Shown: positions 44,840 to 54,340 of the stretch, piece by piece
Layout of the letters: every line of letters starts with the position of its first letter
How positions within the stretch are numbered: the first letter of the stretch is position 1
Origin: G963422745 sp965214285
GTDB lineage: Bacteria; Actinomycetota; Acidimicrobiia; Acidimicrobiales; Aldehydirespiratoraceae
NCBI GenBank assembly: GCA_965214285.1
Contig: OZ243946.1
Span: forward strand, 992,001-1,056,000
Length of the DNA: 64,000 nt
Direction of reading: 5' to 3'
The notes under the pieces: model-generated
The model's database searches: none
What the model was told of the DNA's origin: nothing
The model's input: the letters and a program-made list of their open reading frames with translations, nothing else
Program-made: the position numbers and the translations under genes

Positions 44840-46309
44840 TCATCCCCAGACCTCGTCGGGCACGGAGCGCAGCGCTGCGATGTCCGCACAGGAGTGGCCT
44901 GTGGGCAGCACCTTGCCGGGATTGGCCCGGCAGTGCGGGTCGAACGCCGCCCGCAGCCGGTTCTGGTGATCGAGGTCGTCGTCGCTGAACAGCCGGCCCA
45001 TGAAGTCGCGCTTCTCCACGCCGATGCCGTGCTCGCCGCTGAGCACCCCGCCCGCCGCCAGCGAGGCCGCCAGGATCTCCGCTCCCGCGGCGTGGACCCG
45101 GTCCAGCTCGCCTTCCTCCGAGGCGTCGAAGAGCAGCAGCGGATGCAGGTTGCCGTCGCCTGCGTGAAAGACGTTCATCACCAGCACCCCGTGGCGCTCG
45201 GCGATCTCATATACCTGCTCGATCACGGATGCAAGCGCGCCCCGGGGCACCACCGTGTCGTGCAGGTAGTAGTCGGGAGCGATCTGCGCCACCGCTCCGA
45301 ACGCCGACTTGCGGCCCTTCCACAGCAGCGCCCGCTCGGCCTCGGACTCTGCACGGCGCACGCTGGTGGCGTTGTTGGTGCGGCCGATGTCGGCGATGAG
45401 CGAAGCGTCGATGTCCACCCCTGCGGCCAGGCCCTCGACCTCGGCGAGCAGCACCGCGCCGGCGTCGGTCGGATAGCCCGCCCCCACGAAACGCTCGACT
45501 GCGGCGGTGATGCGGCGGTCCATCACCTCCAGGGCCGCTGGCACGATCCCCGCGGCGATCACGTCCGAGACGGTCTGCGCGGCGTCGCTGATCTCGGCGA
45601 ACGCCAGCAGCAGCGTGGCGACCTGCGGCGGGTTCGGGGTGATCCGCACAGCGATCCCGGTGGCGATGCCGAGGGTGCCCTCGCTGCCCACGAAGGCGCC
45701 GCGCAGGTCGTACCCGGCGGGCTCGGCGTCGATCCCGCCGAGGCTGGCGACGCTGCCGTCGGTGAGCACCACCTCGATGGCTGCCACGTGAGCGTCGGTG
45801 ATGCCATACGCCAGGCAGTGCGGCCCGCCGGAGTTGTTGGCGACGTTGCCGCCGAGCGTGCACACCTGCTGGCTCGAGGGATCGGGCGCGAAGTGGAAGC
45901 CCTTGGGCCGCAGGTGGTTGCTGAGATCGAGGTTGATCACGCCGGGCTCGACCCAGGCGATGCGGTTGTCGAGGTCGACGCTGCGGATCCGGGTCATCTT
46001 GCCGGTGCTGACCACGATCGGCGCTCCCAGCGGGATGGCTGCGCCGGCGAGTCCGGTTCCGGCGCCGCGGGGGACGACGCCGCGCCCGTGATCCGCGGCG
46101 ATCCGCATGATCGCCTGCACCTCGGCGGCGGCGACGGGAAAGCAGACCGGCCCGGCCACCCCGCCGGTGAACACCGAGGCGTCGCGGGCCATCAGGGTCC
46201 GCTCGGCGCCGTCGTGGCGGACCCGCTCGACGGCCAGCGCGGCCTGCAGCTCGGCCACGAGCGGATCGGCGTCGAGCGCCTTGCGCCGCGCCAGTCCGGG
46301 GACTCTCAT
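44840..46309 (-). CDS. glcD: Glycolate oxidase catalytic flavoprotein subunit GlcD
   Basis: 489 residues. FAD domain with GVVPRGAGTGLAGAAIPLG, QQVCTLGGNVANNSGGPHCL and GAFVGSEGTLGIATG; C-terminal FAD-oxidase domain with NVFHAGDGNLHPLLLFD and GGVLSGEHGIGVEKR (catalytic His region). Oxidises glycolate (or D-lactate) to glyoxylate. First gene of the operon; no glc regulator is adjacent. Confidence 0.94.
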   Translation of the reverse strand: MRVPGLARRKALDADPLVAELQAALAVERVRHDGAERTLMARDASVFTGGVAGPVCFPVAAAEVQAIMRIAADHGRGVVPRGAGTGLAGAAIPLGAPIVVSTGKMTRIRSVDLDNRIAWVEPGVINLDLSNHLRPKGFHFAPDPSSQQVCTLGGNVANNSGGPHCLAYGITDAHVAAIEVVLTDGSVASLGGIDAEPAGYDLRGAFVGSEGTLGIATGIAVRITPNPPQVATLLLAFAEISDAAQTVSDVIAAGIVPAALEVMDRRITAAVERFVGAGYPTDAGAVLLAEVEGLAAGVDIDASLIADIGRTNNATSVRRAESEAERALLWKGRKSAFGAVAQIAPDYYLHDTVVPRGALASVIEQVYEIAERHGVLVMNVFHAGDGNLHPLLLFDASEEGELDRVHAAGAEILAASLAAGGVLSGEHGIGVEKRDFMGRLFSDDDLDHQNRLRAAFDPHCRANPGKVLPTGHSCADIAALRSVPDEVWG

Positions 46310-46372
46310 GGGCGCGAACGTACTAGCTGCGGTCTCAGGTGGTAAGGCGACGCGCTGGAGCTTGCTTGCCGG

Positions 46373-46762
46373 CTAAGGGAACAGGCCGCCGGCCAGCCAG
46401 CCGAGCTGCACCAGCGCGGCCAGCAGCAGCGGCCCGGCCACGGTGGCCAGCAGCGCATAGGTCGCCCAGCGCACCCAGGGCGGCCTGTCGGCAAAGCGCC
46501 GCATGTAGAACTGGCTGTCCAGGGAGTCGATCTCGGCGTTGCGCGGCCGCTCGCCCTCCAGGAGCACAGCCGCATCCTCGGCCGTCTCGACCAGCACCGC
46601 CACCTCGTAGCCCTGGACCCGTCCGAAGACCTCGCCCTCGGTCGTGGTGTCGCCGAGCAGCACGCTTTGGATCCCGGCATCGCCGAGCTGCGCCACGGCC
46701 ACCTCGGCGTCGAACCTCGTCGTGTAGCGCCCCACCACCCGCAGATCACCAATCGGCCGCAT
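46373..46762 (-). CDS. DUF2007-like small membrane protein
   Basis: 129 residues. N-terminal ferredoxin-like segment (RVVGRYTTRFDAEVAVAQLGDAGI) and C-terminal helix pair (YALLATVAGPLLLAALVQLG). Resembles DUF2007 putative signal-transducing proteins; function unknown. Co-directional with and 63 bp upstream of glcD. Confidence 0.65.
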   Translation of the reverse strand: MRPIGDLRVVGRYTTRFDAEVAVAQLGDAGIQSVLLGDTTTEGEVFGRVQGYEVAVLVETAEDAAVLLEGERPRNAEIDSLDSQFYMRRFADRPPWVRWATYALLATVAGPLLLAALVQLGWLAGGLFP

Positions 46763-46984
46763 GCCTGAGAGTATGGCCGTCGTCGGCCGGCCTCGCTGCC
46801 TGCGCCTGGTTTGCCCTGACCGCCCGCAGGATCCGGCACGGTCGTCTCATGGGCGAGGACCCTCTGCCGGACTCGAGGCCTGGGGGACCTCCGGGACCGC
46901 GGAGGGTCTGAGAGGACCGCCGCCGGGTCTGAAAGCCGTGCCGAGTACCGTGGCTGCAAGCCCCGGCGGTAGCATCGCCAGCCC

Positions 46985-48043
46985 ATGTCTGCGGTGCTCG
47001 AGGTCGCCAATCTCGTCAAGCACTACGGGGACATCAAGGCGGTGGACGGGGTCTCGTTCTCGGTTCAGCCCGGCGAGGTCTTCGCCCTGCTCGGGCCCAA
47101 CGGCGCAGGCAAGTCCACCACCGTGGAGATCCTCGAAGGCCACCGCCGCCGAGACAGCGGCCATGTGCGGGTGCTCGGCGTCGACCCGGCCGAGGGAGGG
47201 CGCAGGTTCCGCGACCGCATCGGCATCGTGCTGCAGTCCGCCGGGGTCGACGAGCAGCTCACCGTCGCCGAGGTCGTAGCCCTCTACGCCTGCGCCTACA
47301 CGCGTCGCCGCCCGGTGGCCGAGGTGCTCGAAGCCGTCGAGCTGAGCGACCAGGCCGGCGCCCGGGTCGGCACCCTCTCGGGCGGCCAGCGCCGCCGCAT
47401 CGACCTGGCGATGGGCCTGGTGGGCGACCCCGAGCTGCTGTTCTGCGACGAGCCCACCACCGGCTTCGACCCCGCAGCCCGCCGGCGAAGCTGGGACCTG
47501 GTGCGCAGGCTCGCCGGCAGCGGCCGCACCGTGGTGCTCACCACCCACTACCTCGATGAGGCCGAGCAGCTAGCCGACCACGTGGCGGTGCTGGCAGGAG
47601 GCAGGATCGTCGCCGAGGGCACGCCTGCATCGCTGCGCCGCGAAGCAGCGGCGGACACTGTGGTGCGCTTCGCACGGCCCACGGCCGAGGCGGCGCTCAG
47701 CGGGCTGTTCGAGCCGCTGGTCGGGCAGGTGACCGACAACGGCGCCCGCGTCACGGTCGTCACGCCGTCTCCGACCGCGGACTTGGCCCACATCACCGGC
47801 TGGGCGACGGCGCGCGGCATCGAGCTCGAAGGCCTCGCCGTGGAGTCGATCAGCTTCGAGGACGTGTACCTGCGACTCGTCGGCGAGGACCAAAGCGCGC
47901 CGCCTGCCGCCTCCGGCTCGGATGACGCGCCGCCTGTGGCATCCGGCGAGGCGTCGTCTCCCTCACTCGGCTCGCATGACGCCGCCTCAGAGCACGCCGC
48001 GAAGCCGGGCGACGCTACGTCCGAGGAGCTTGGCGATGCGTGA
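46985..48043 (+). CDS. ABC exporter ATP-binding protein (DrrA-like)
   Basis: 352 residues. Walker A LLGPNGAGKST, signature LSGGQRRRIDLAMGL, Walker B LLFCDEPTTGFDP, H-loop TTHYLDEAEQ. The ~35-residue C-terminal tail is Ser/Ala/Asp low complexity. Stop overlaps the ATG of the permease. Family exports drugs or lipids; substrate not apparent. Confidence 0.92.
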   Translation: MSAVLEVANLVKHYGDIKAVDGVSFSVQPGEVFALLGPNGAGKSTTVEILEGHRRRDSGHVRVLGVDPAEGGRRFRDRIGIVLQSAGVDEQLTVAEVVALYACAYTRRRPVAEVLEAVELSDQAGARVGTLSGGQRRRIDLAMGLVGDPELLFCDEPTTGFDPAARRRSWDLVRRLAGSGRTVVLTTHYLDEAEQLADHVAVLAGGRIVAEGTPASLRREAAADTVVRFARPTAEAALSGLFEPLVGQVTDNGARVTVVTPSPTADLAHITGWATARGIELEGLAVESISFEDVYLRLVGEDQSAPPAASGSDDAPPVASGEASSPSLGSHDAASEHAAKPGDATSEELGDA

Positions 48044-48863
48044 CCTGCGGCTGCTGTGGCGCTCGATCCGCGCCGAGATCCTGATCTTTAGGCGCACGCC
48101 GATCGCCGCCTTCTTCACGCTCGGCATGCCCATGGTGATGCTGGTGCTGTTCGTGGCGCTGTTCGGCAACGACCCGCTCGGCTCGCTCGAATACGGCCCC
48201 GTCACCACCGCCCAGTTCTACGTGGCGGGCCTTGGCGTGTTCGCAGCGGCCTCGGCCACCTACACCAACATCGCGGTGGGCCTCTCGTTCCGCCGCGACC
48301 AGGGCATCCTCAAGCGCATCCGGGGCACGCCGATCCCGCCGTGGCTGTTCATGGCCGGCGTGATCCTGGCCGCCATGGCGATCGCCGTGTTCGCCACCTC
48401 GGTGATGGTGGCGCTCGGCGTGGCCGCCTACGGGGTCAGCTTCGAGCTCGCCAAGATCCCCGCCGTGGTGCTGGCTTTCTTTGCCGGGGTGCTGTGCTTC
48501 GCCACGCTCGGGGTCGCCCTGGCGTCGCTGGCGTCCACCGGCAACAGCGCAGTGGCCATGGCCAATGCCACCATCATCCCGCTGGCCTTCACGTCCAACG
48601 TGTTCGTCCCCCTGGAGGACCCGCCGGTCTGGCTCAGTCTGCTGGGCGACGCGTTCCCGCTCAAGCCCTTCGCCGTGGCCTTCACCGAGGCGCTGTCGCC
48701 GTTCAGCGAGGCGCCCGGCATCGCCTGGGACCGCCTGGGTGCGTTGGCGGCCTGGACCGCGCTGGGCGCCCTGGTCGCCTGGCGGCACTTCCGCTGGGAA
48801 CCGGTGCCCGGCGCCGCCCCCAGCCGGAGGTCTCGCAGCCGCCGCGCCGCGCCGTCCCAATAG
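48036..48863 (+). CDS. ABC-2 type permease
   Basis: 275 residues with six hydrophobic segments (AAFFTLGMPMVMLVLFVALF first) and the ABC-2 motif GLSFRRDQGILKRIRGTPIP in the loop; ANATIIPLAFTSNVFVPLEDPP precedes the last pair of helices. Partners the ATPase upstream. Confidence 0.9.
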   Translation: MRDLRLLWRSIRAEILIFRRTPIAAFFTLGMPMVMLVLFVALFGNDPLGSLEYGPVTTAQFYVAGLGVFAAASATYTNIAVGLSFRRDQGILKRIRGTPIPPWLFMAGVILAAMAIAVFATSVMVALGVAAYGVSFELAKIPAVVLAFFAGVLCFATLGVALASLASTGNSAVAMANATIIPLAFTSNVFVPLEDPPVWLSLLGDAFPLKPFAVAFTEALSPFSEAPGIAWDRLGALAAWTALGALVAWRHFRWEPVPGAAPSRRSRSRRAAPSQ

Positions 48864-49075
48864 CCGGCCGCCGGGCCGCGGTGTCCCAGTAGGCAGGGGC
48901 CGGCCGCCGTGCCGCTGTAGCGGGCGGACGCCGTGCGCGCGGTGCTCGATCAGCGCCCGCCGGGCCACGGTGTCCCAGTGAGCAGCCGCCGGGCTGCCAT
49001 CAGGTCGCCGTCAGCCAGTCGTCAGGCCGCCTTGCGGATAGGCAGTCTCGGCGACGGGTGTGGCACGCTGGGCCG

Positions 49076-50269
49076 ATGCTCTCGAAGTTCGACGACTACC
49101 CGATCCATCAGACCCCCGATCCCGTCGCCCACCCCGCCACCACCGACAAGGACTTCTACGAGCGCTACTGGTTCAACGGCTACTCCCGCCAGGGCGACTT
49201 CTACCTGGGGATCGGCGCCGCCCGCTACCCGCACCTGGGCCTGCAGGACTGCGGCATCTCGGTGGTGCACGACGGCGTGCAGCACGCCTTCCACGCCTCC
49301 GCACGGGCCGGCGGAGAGCCCTCCGACATGCGCATCGGGCCGTTCGACCTGCAGATCACCGAGCCCATGCGCTCGTGTCGGGTCACGCTGGAGGCCAACG
49401 AGACCGACTTCGCCTGCGAGCTGACCTTCGAGGGCCGCACCGCCAATGTGGAGGAGCCTCGCCACCACCTAGGCGGCGGGATCCGCCGCATCATGGACAC
49501 CACCCGCTTCACCCAGCTCGGCTGCTGGAGCGGCTGGCTGGCCTTCGGCGGCAAGCGCCTGGAGCTCGACCGCCAGCAGGTGTGGGGCACCAAGGACCGC
49601 TCGTGGGGGACCCGCCCGCTGGCCGGGGGCGACACCCGAGGCGCCCCCGCCGAGCGCCGCACCGGCGGCATCTTCTTCCTGTGGGCGCCGCTGCACTTCG
49701 ACGATGTGTGCCTGCACTACCAGCTCTTCGACGACCACCTGGGCCGCTCGCTGTTCCAGGTCGGCGCCCGTCTGCCGACGTATGGCTCGCCTGCGGAGCT
49801 GCCGGGCGTGGAGGACCCCGCCGTGGAGCACATGCGCAGCCTCGAGCACAGCGTGACCTTCAGCCCCGACAGCCGCATGATCGACTCGGCGACGCTCGCC
49901 ATGACCTCGCTGGGCACTGCCGGGGACGCCGTCGGGGACGCTGCGACGGGCGCTGATGGCGCTGCCGCCGGGCGCCACGAGGTGAAGCTCCGGCCGCTCT
50001 TCGCGTTCCGCATGAAGGGGATCGGCTACTCGCATCCCACCTGGTCCCACGGCCGCTGGCACGACGAGCTGGCGATGGCGAGCGAGTCGTGGGCGCTGGA
50101 CTCCGTGGACGAGACGGCCTATGAGAACCAGCACGTGCAGCACCTGACGCGGGCCGTCTACACCGACCCCAGCGGCAACGAGCGCCACGGCATCGGCGTG
50201 CTGGAGCAGAACATCCTCGGCCCCTATGCCCCCTACGGGCTGACGGGCTTCATCGAACCCCCCGCCTGA
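49076..50269 (+). CDS. Conserved actinobacterial protein of unknown function (DUF7064/7065-like)
   Basis: 397 residues, no signal or membrane helix. Opens MLSKFDDYPIHQTPDPVAHP, then DFYERYWFNGYSRQGDFYLG. Repeated aromatic/His-rich beta-strand patterns (QQVWGTKDRSWGTRPLAGG, FFLWAPLHFDDVCLHYQLF) resemble the two-domain lipocalin-like proteins common in actinobacteria that degrade steroids or terpenoids. Ala/Gly/Asp insertion around 285-300. Function unassigned. Confidence 0.7.
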   Translation: MLSKFDDYPIHQTPDPVAHPATTDKDFYERYWFNGYSRQGDFYLGIGAARYPHLGLQDCGISVVHDGVQHAFHASARAGGEPSDMRIGPFDLQITEPMRSCRVTLEANETDFACELTFEGRTANVEEPRHHLGGGIRRIMDTTRFTQLGCWSGWLAFGGKRLELDRQQVWGTKDRSWGTRPLAGGDTRGAPAERRTGGIFFLWAPLHFDDVCLHYQLFDDHLGRSLFQVGARLPTYGSPAELPGVEDPAVEHMRSLEHSVTFSPDSRMIDSATLAMTSLGTAGDAVGDAATGADGAAAGRHEVKLRPLFAFRMKGIGYSHPTWSHGRWHDELAMASESWALDSVDETAYENQHVQHLTRAVYTDPSGNERHGIGVLEQNILGPYAPYGLTGFIEPPA

Positions 50270-50320
50270 GGCGCCACTCAGCGGAGATGCCCGAGCCAGT
50301 GCACGAGATCAGCGCCTGAG

Positions 50321-51292
50321 ATGGCCGGCTACGACGAGTTCGGCCTGCTGCACGAGAACGCTGCCGAGCACCAGATCGCCTTCGACGACCCTCCGGCGGT
50401 GCGCCGCGAGTCCGTGGCGCTGCCCAGCGGGCTGTCGCTTAGCGCCCTGGTCTGGGGCGAGGCCGACCCCGAGCTGGTGCTGTTGCACGGCGGCGCTCAG
50501 AACGCCCACACCTTCGACACCGTGGCCCTGGCGCTGGGCCGCCCGCTGCTGGCGGTGGACCTGCCCGGCCACGGGCGCTCGGACCACCGCCCCGACCATG
50601 ACTACGACCCCGCCTCGATGGCGGCCGACGTGGCCGTGGCGGTCGGCGAGCTGGCGCCTGACGCCGAGGCCGTGGTGGGCATGTCGCTGGGCGGCATCAC
50701 CGCCATCTGCCTGGCTGCGGACCACCCGCACCTGGTGCGCCGCCTCGGGGTCGTCGACGTCACCCCCGGCGCCGACCATGCCAAGGCCGAGCCGGTGCTG
50801 GCGTTCATCGACGGCCCGCAGTACTTCGAGAGCTTCGAGGAGATCCTGGCCCGCACCGTGGAGTTCAACCCCGGCCGCTCCGAGTCCAGCCTGCGCCGGG
50901 GGATCCTCCACAACGCCCACGAGACCGCCGACGGCCGCTGGACCTGGAACTACGACAGCGTGCGCAACTGGCGTCGAGGAGACGGCGGCGAGGACAGCGA
51001 CGAGACAGCCGGCGACGAGGCAGCAGGAGACTCCGGCGTAGACAGCGACAGCGGATCGCAGCCCGGCGGCTTCGGGGCGCTCTGGGACCGGCTCGACCGC
51101 ATCGAGGCGCCGTTGGCCCTGTGGCAGGGCGGCCGCTGGAGCGTGGTCGACGACGACGACGTGGCCGAGTGGATGCGCCGCCGTCCCGCCACGGTCCACG
51201 TGGTGGTGGACGGAGCGGGTCATTCCATCCAGGGCGACCGCCCGATCGAGCTGGCAGCGCTCATCGAGGATCTGCTGGCCCGGCCCGGTTGA
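50321..51292 (+). CDS. Alpha/beta hydrolase
   Basis: 323 residues. Oxyanion LLHGGAQNAHTFD, nucleophile elbow VVGMSLGGITAI (Ser), and catalytic His in VDGAGHSIQGDRP; acid likely Asp in WSVVDDDDVAEW. An Asp/Glu/Ser-rich insertion sits at ~225-250 in the lid region. Substrate unknown. Confidence 0.88.
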   Translation: MAGYDEFGLLHENAAEHQIAFDDPPAVRRESVALPSGLSLSALVWGEADPELVLLHGGAQNAHTFDTVALALGRPLLAVDLPGHGRSDHRPDHDYDPASMAADVAVAVGELAPDAEAVVGMSLGGITAICLAADHPHLVRRLGVVDVTPGADHAKAEPVLAFIDGPQYFESFEEILARTVEFNPGRSESSLRRGILHNAHETADGRWTWNYDSVRNWRRGDGGEDSDETAGDEAAGDSGVDSDSGSQPGGFGALWDRLDRIEAPLALWQGGRWSVVDDDDVAEWMRRRPATVHVVVDGAGHSIQGDRPIELAALIEDLLARPG

Positions 51293-51300
51293 GGCGTGCC

Positions 51301-52467
51301 ATGGCCTTCGTCAACCTGCTGACCCCGGCCCGTTTCGGGAGCATCGAGCTGCGCAGCCGGATCGTGATGGCGCCCATGACCCGCAGCCGAGCCGACGCCG
51401 ACGGCGACCCCAACGAGCTGATGGCGCTCTACTACGCCCAGCGTGCGGGCGCGGGGATGATCGTCACCGAGGGCATCTACCCCAGCGAGCAGGGCAAGGG
51501 CTACTGCCGCACCCCCGGCCTGGCCGACGAGCATCAGGCGGCCCTGTGGCGGCCGGTCACCGAGGCGGTTCACGCCAGCGGCGGCACGATCGTCGCCCAG
51601 ATCATGCACTGCGGGCGCATCGCCCACGCCGAAAACAAGCAGCCCGGCAGCGAGATCGTGGCCCCGTCGGCCATCGCCGCCGCCGGCAAGATGTACACCG
51701 ACACCGACGGCGGGACCATGCAGCCGTTCCCGGTGCCCCGTGCTCTGGACGAGCACGAGATCCCCGCAGTGATCGCCGACTACGCCCGTTGCGCCGAGTT
51801 GGCCGTCGAGGCCGGCTTCGACGGCGTGGAGCTGCACGGCACCAGCGGCTACCTGCCGGCGCAGTTCCTGTCCACCGGCACCAACCGGCGCAGCGACCGC
51901 TGGGGCGGCTCGGTCGCCAACCGCACCCGCTTCTTCGTGGAGGCGGCAGCGGCCATGGCAGGCGCCGTGGGGGCGGACCGGGTGGGCTTTCGGATCTGTC
52001 CCGCCAACCCGTTCAACGACCTGCACGACGACGACCCGGCCGAGACGTTCCGCTGCCTGCTGCCGCAGCTCTCCGATCTCGGCCTGGCCTACTGCCACGT
52101 GATCCGCCTGCCTGCCGCAGCCGCCGCCGACGAGGCGCCTAACCCCGAGAAGGCAGGCCTGGGCGGGGCCGCCGGCAAGCCCCGAGCAGCGGGCATCGAC
52201 AACGAGGCGCTGGCCCGCGAGCTCTTCGACGGGCCGCTGATCGTCAACGACAGCTACAGCCCCGACGAGGCCAACTTCGCCCTGGAGATCGGGCGCGCCG
52301 ACGCGGTGTCGTTCGCCCGGCCGTTCATCTCGAACCCGGATTTCGCCCAGCGGGTTGCCGAGGGCGCGCCCATCGAGCCCCTCGATGCCCGCAACCTCTA
52401 CACGCAGGGCCCCGAGGGCTACACCACGTTCCCCTCGCTGTTCCCCGCCTCCGCCGAGGAAAGCTGA
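51301..52467 (+). CDS. Old yellow enzyme-type alkene reductase (NemA-like)
   Basis: 388 residues. FMN beta-barrel: LRSRIVMAPMTRSRA, IVAQIMHCGRIAH, GVELHGTSGYLPAQFLSTGTNRRSDRWGG (split here: ELHGTSGYL then PAQF...), and C-terminal ADAVSFARPFISNPDF. The usual substrate-binding pair is His and Asn (HGANGYL); here the Asn is replaced by Ser (HGTS). Reduces activated C=C bonds with NADPH. Adjacent to the hydrolase. Confidence 0.85.
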   Translation: MAFVNLLTPARFGSIELRSRIVMAPMTRSRADADGDPNELMALYYAQRAGAGMIVTEGIYPSEQGKGYCRTPGLADEHQAALWRPVTEAVHASGGTIVAQIMHCGRIAHAENKQPGSEIVAPSAIAAAGKMYTDTDGGTMQPFPVPRALDEHEIPAVIADYARCAELAVEAGFDGVELHGTSGYLPAQFLSTGTNRRSDRWGGSVANRTRFFVEAAAAMAGAVGADRVGFRICPANPFNDLHDDDPAETFRCLLPQLSDLGLAYCHVIRLPAAAAADEAPNPEKAGLGGAAGKPRAAGIDNEALARELFDGPLIVNDSYSPDEANFALEIGRADAVSFARPFISNPDFAQRVAEGAPIEPLDARNLYTQGPEGYTTFPSLFPASAEES

Positions 52468-52521
52468 GCCACGCGCCGGCTCGCCCGCCCCAGGCGGACA
52501 GGACCGGCGGAGCGGGCCGGC

Positions 52522-52577
52522 TCAGGTGGCGGGGTCGAGCAGCTTGAACGCCTCGGCGAAGCGCACCCCGCCGCGCA
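52522..52577 (-). repeat. Duplicate of the PIG-L gene 3' end
   Basis: GGGGTCGAGCAGCTTGAACG and the following ~30 bp repeat the last ~17 codons of the PIG-L gene (52649-52700), as a stand-alone fragment ~125 bp beyond the true stop. GAGCCACG/CGGCTCGC-like segments around both copies also match. Confidence 0.8.
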
Positions 52578-52646
52578 CAGCTGAGCCACGGCCCGGCTTG
52601 CACGGCACAGGCTGGCAGGGACTCGCAGAGCCGGCAGCGGGCCGGC

Positions 52647-53390
52647 CTAGGAGGCCGGGTCGAGCAGCTTGAACGCCTCGCCGAAGCGCACGCCGCCGCG
52701 CCAGCCCTGGTCACGAGCCTCGGCGGCGATCCGCTGCGCGAAGGCGGCGCGCTGGTCTTCGTCGTCGGGGTCGGTGATGCCCATGGTGGTCACGAACTGG
52801 CTGCGGTGGGCGAGCAGGGCGTCGACCTTGGCGTCGAGATGGGCGCTGTCGACGCTCTCGAGATGATCGGGCTCCTCGCACTCGAACAGCAGCAGCGCCT
52901 CGGGCCGGTGCGCGGCGATGCCGTGCTCGGGGTGGTAGTGCGGGTCCCGTGCGGCGACCACCGCGTCGACTGCCACGAACCCCGCGGCCCGGTGATCGGG
53001 GTGCATCCGCCAGCGCCGCCAAGGGTCGTGCGCCAGCACCACCGCCGGCGTGAGCTCGCGGATCACCCGGGCCAGCGCTCCCCGAAGCTCCAGGCCGGCA
53101 TCGGCGCCCATGTCGAGCTCGCCGTCGACCTGGCCCCCGAAGCGGACCTCCCCCGTGGCGCCCAGCCGGCGAGCCGCCTCGTGCTGCTCGTGCCGGCGCA
53201 GCGCGATCAGCGCCTCGATGTCGGCGTCGGGATCCCAGGTGCCCTTGCGGCCGTCGGTGCAGACCAGCAGATGCACCGTTGCGCCGGCCGCGGCCCACTT
53301 GGCCAGCGTCGCCCCGCACTCGAACTCGATGTCGTCGGGATGGGCGCCGATCGCCAGGGCGCTGTCGGGGACCGCCAGGTCGACGTTCAT
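52647..53390 (-). CDS. PIG-L family N-acetyl deacetylase
   Basis: 247 residues. Zinc-binding AIGAHPDDIEFECGATLAKW (AHPDD motif), MHPDHRAAGFVAVDA (second ligand His). Family includes MshB/BshB and antibiotic deacetylases. A 56-bp copy of its 3' end lies just downstream. It begins 12 bp after the cofC stop on the same strand. Confidence 0.9.
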   Translation of the reverse strand: MNVDLAVPDSALAIGAHPDDIEFECGATLAKWAAAGATVHLLVCTDGRKGTWDPDADIEALIALRRHEQHEAARRLGATGEVRFGGQVDGELDMGADAGLELRGALARVIRELTPAVVLAHDPWRRWRMHPDHRAAGFVAVDAVVAARDPHYHPEHGIAAHRPEALLLFECEEPDHLESVDSAHLDAKVDALLAHRSQFVTTMGITDPDDEDQRAAFAQRIAAEARDQGWRGGVRFGEAFKLLDPAS

Positions 53391-53399
53391 GCGGCGATC

Positions 53400-54119
53400 C
53401 TACGAACCGTGCGGCTGCTGATGACCGCCGCCCGCCTTGAGGCCGTCGGACGCTCCGAGGCCCTCGGTCGCCCTGAGGCTGCCGGGCAGGTCCAGGTCGT
53501 CGAGCCACCCGAGATCGGCCAGCGTGCGCAGGTCGTCGACCGAGTCGATGTCCAAGGCCAGGCTGGGCTCGTCGATCACGGTGACGCTCAGACCGCAGCG
53601 AGCGGCCTCGCGCCGGTGCCGCCCGAACGAGCCCGGTCCGTAGGCGAACTCGAAGCCCGCCCCGACGGGAACCGACATCACGTTGGAGCCGTCGCCGTGG
53701 CGGTCCGGGGCTATCGCCACGCCCGGCCTGCTGACCACGCCGAGATCCCGGGCCAGCGGCAGGTCGGCGTGAGCGACGATCACCCGGCCGAACCCCGCGG
53801 CTGCTGCGGCCTCGGCTGCCGCGGTTATCGAGGCGTTCAGGCCGTCGCAGCCGACCCGCAGCACCTCGGCGTCGACGCCTGCGCACCAGGCGGCCACCTC
53901 GTCGTCGTCGGTCACCACCCACACCGGCAGCGCCCCCGCCGCGCTCACCACAGCATCGGCCATCCGCCTGGCCAGGGCGATCCGCTGCCCGGCGGAGAGA
54001 ACCGGCGCAAGGCGCGATTTGGCGTCGTCGAACGAGCGGATCGGCACCAGCACCACAGCGGACTCCCTCGGAGTCGGCGAGCCGTTCGGCTCAGCAGGCT
54101 GCGGCGGACTGGTCTGCAC
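53400..54119 (-). CDS. cofC: 2-phospho-L-lactate guanylyltransferase CofC
   Basis: 239 residues. Nucleotidyltransferase fold: VVLVPIRSFDDAKSRLAPVL opening, PVWVVTDDDEVAAW, VIVAHADLPLARDL and FGRHRREAARCGL are characteristic. Activates phospholactate/PEP for F420 synthesis. GTG 54119 chosen since the frame upstream is Arg/Gly-rich non-coding-like. C-terminal ~25 residues are Gly/Ser-rich. Confidence 0.88.
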   Translation of the reverse strand: MQTSPPQPAEPNGSPTPRESAVVLVPIRSFDDAKSRLAPVLSAGQRIALARRMADAVVSAAGALPVWVVTDDDEVAAWCAGVDAEVLRVGCDGLNASITAAAEAAAAAGFGRVIVAHADLPLARDLGVVSRPGVAIAPDRHGDGSNVMSVPVGAGFEFAYGPGSFGRHRREAARCGLSVTVIDEPSLALDIDSVDDLRTLADLGWLDDLDLPGSLRATEGLGASDGLKAGGGHQQPHGS

Positions 54120-54340
54120 CCGACAAGTTTGCACTCCACGGCCGCCGAGCCGCTGCCCAGCCCGTCTCCGAACTGTGGCCGGCCCGTCGCCAAGCCGTGG
54201 CCGGCCCGCAACGACCCGAGCCGTAGGCCAGCCCGGACCCAAGCCGTGACCGGCTCGCTGCCGAGCCCGTCGGCCGGCCCGCCAGGCCGTAGGCCGGCAC
54301 GTCAACGACCCGAGCGCCCGGCGGGTCTAGTGTGATGCCC

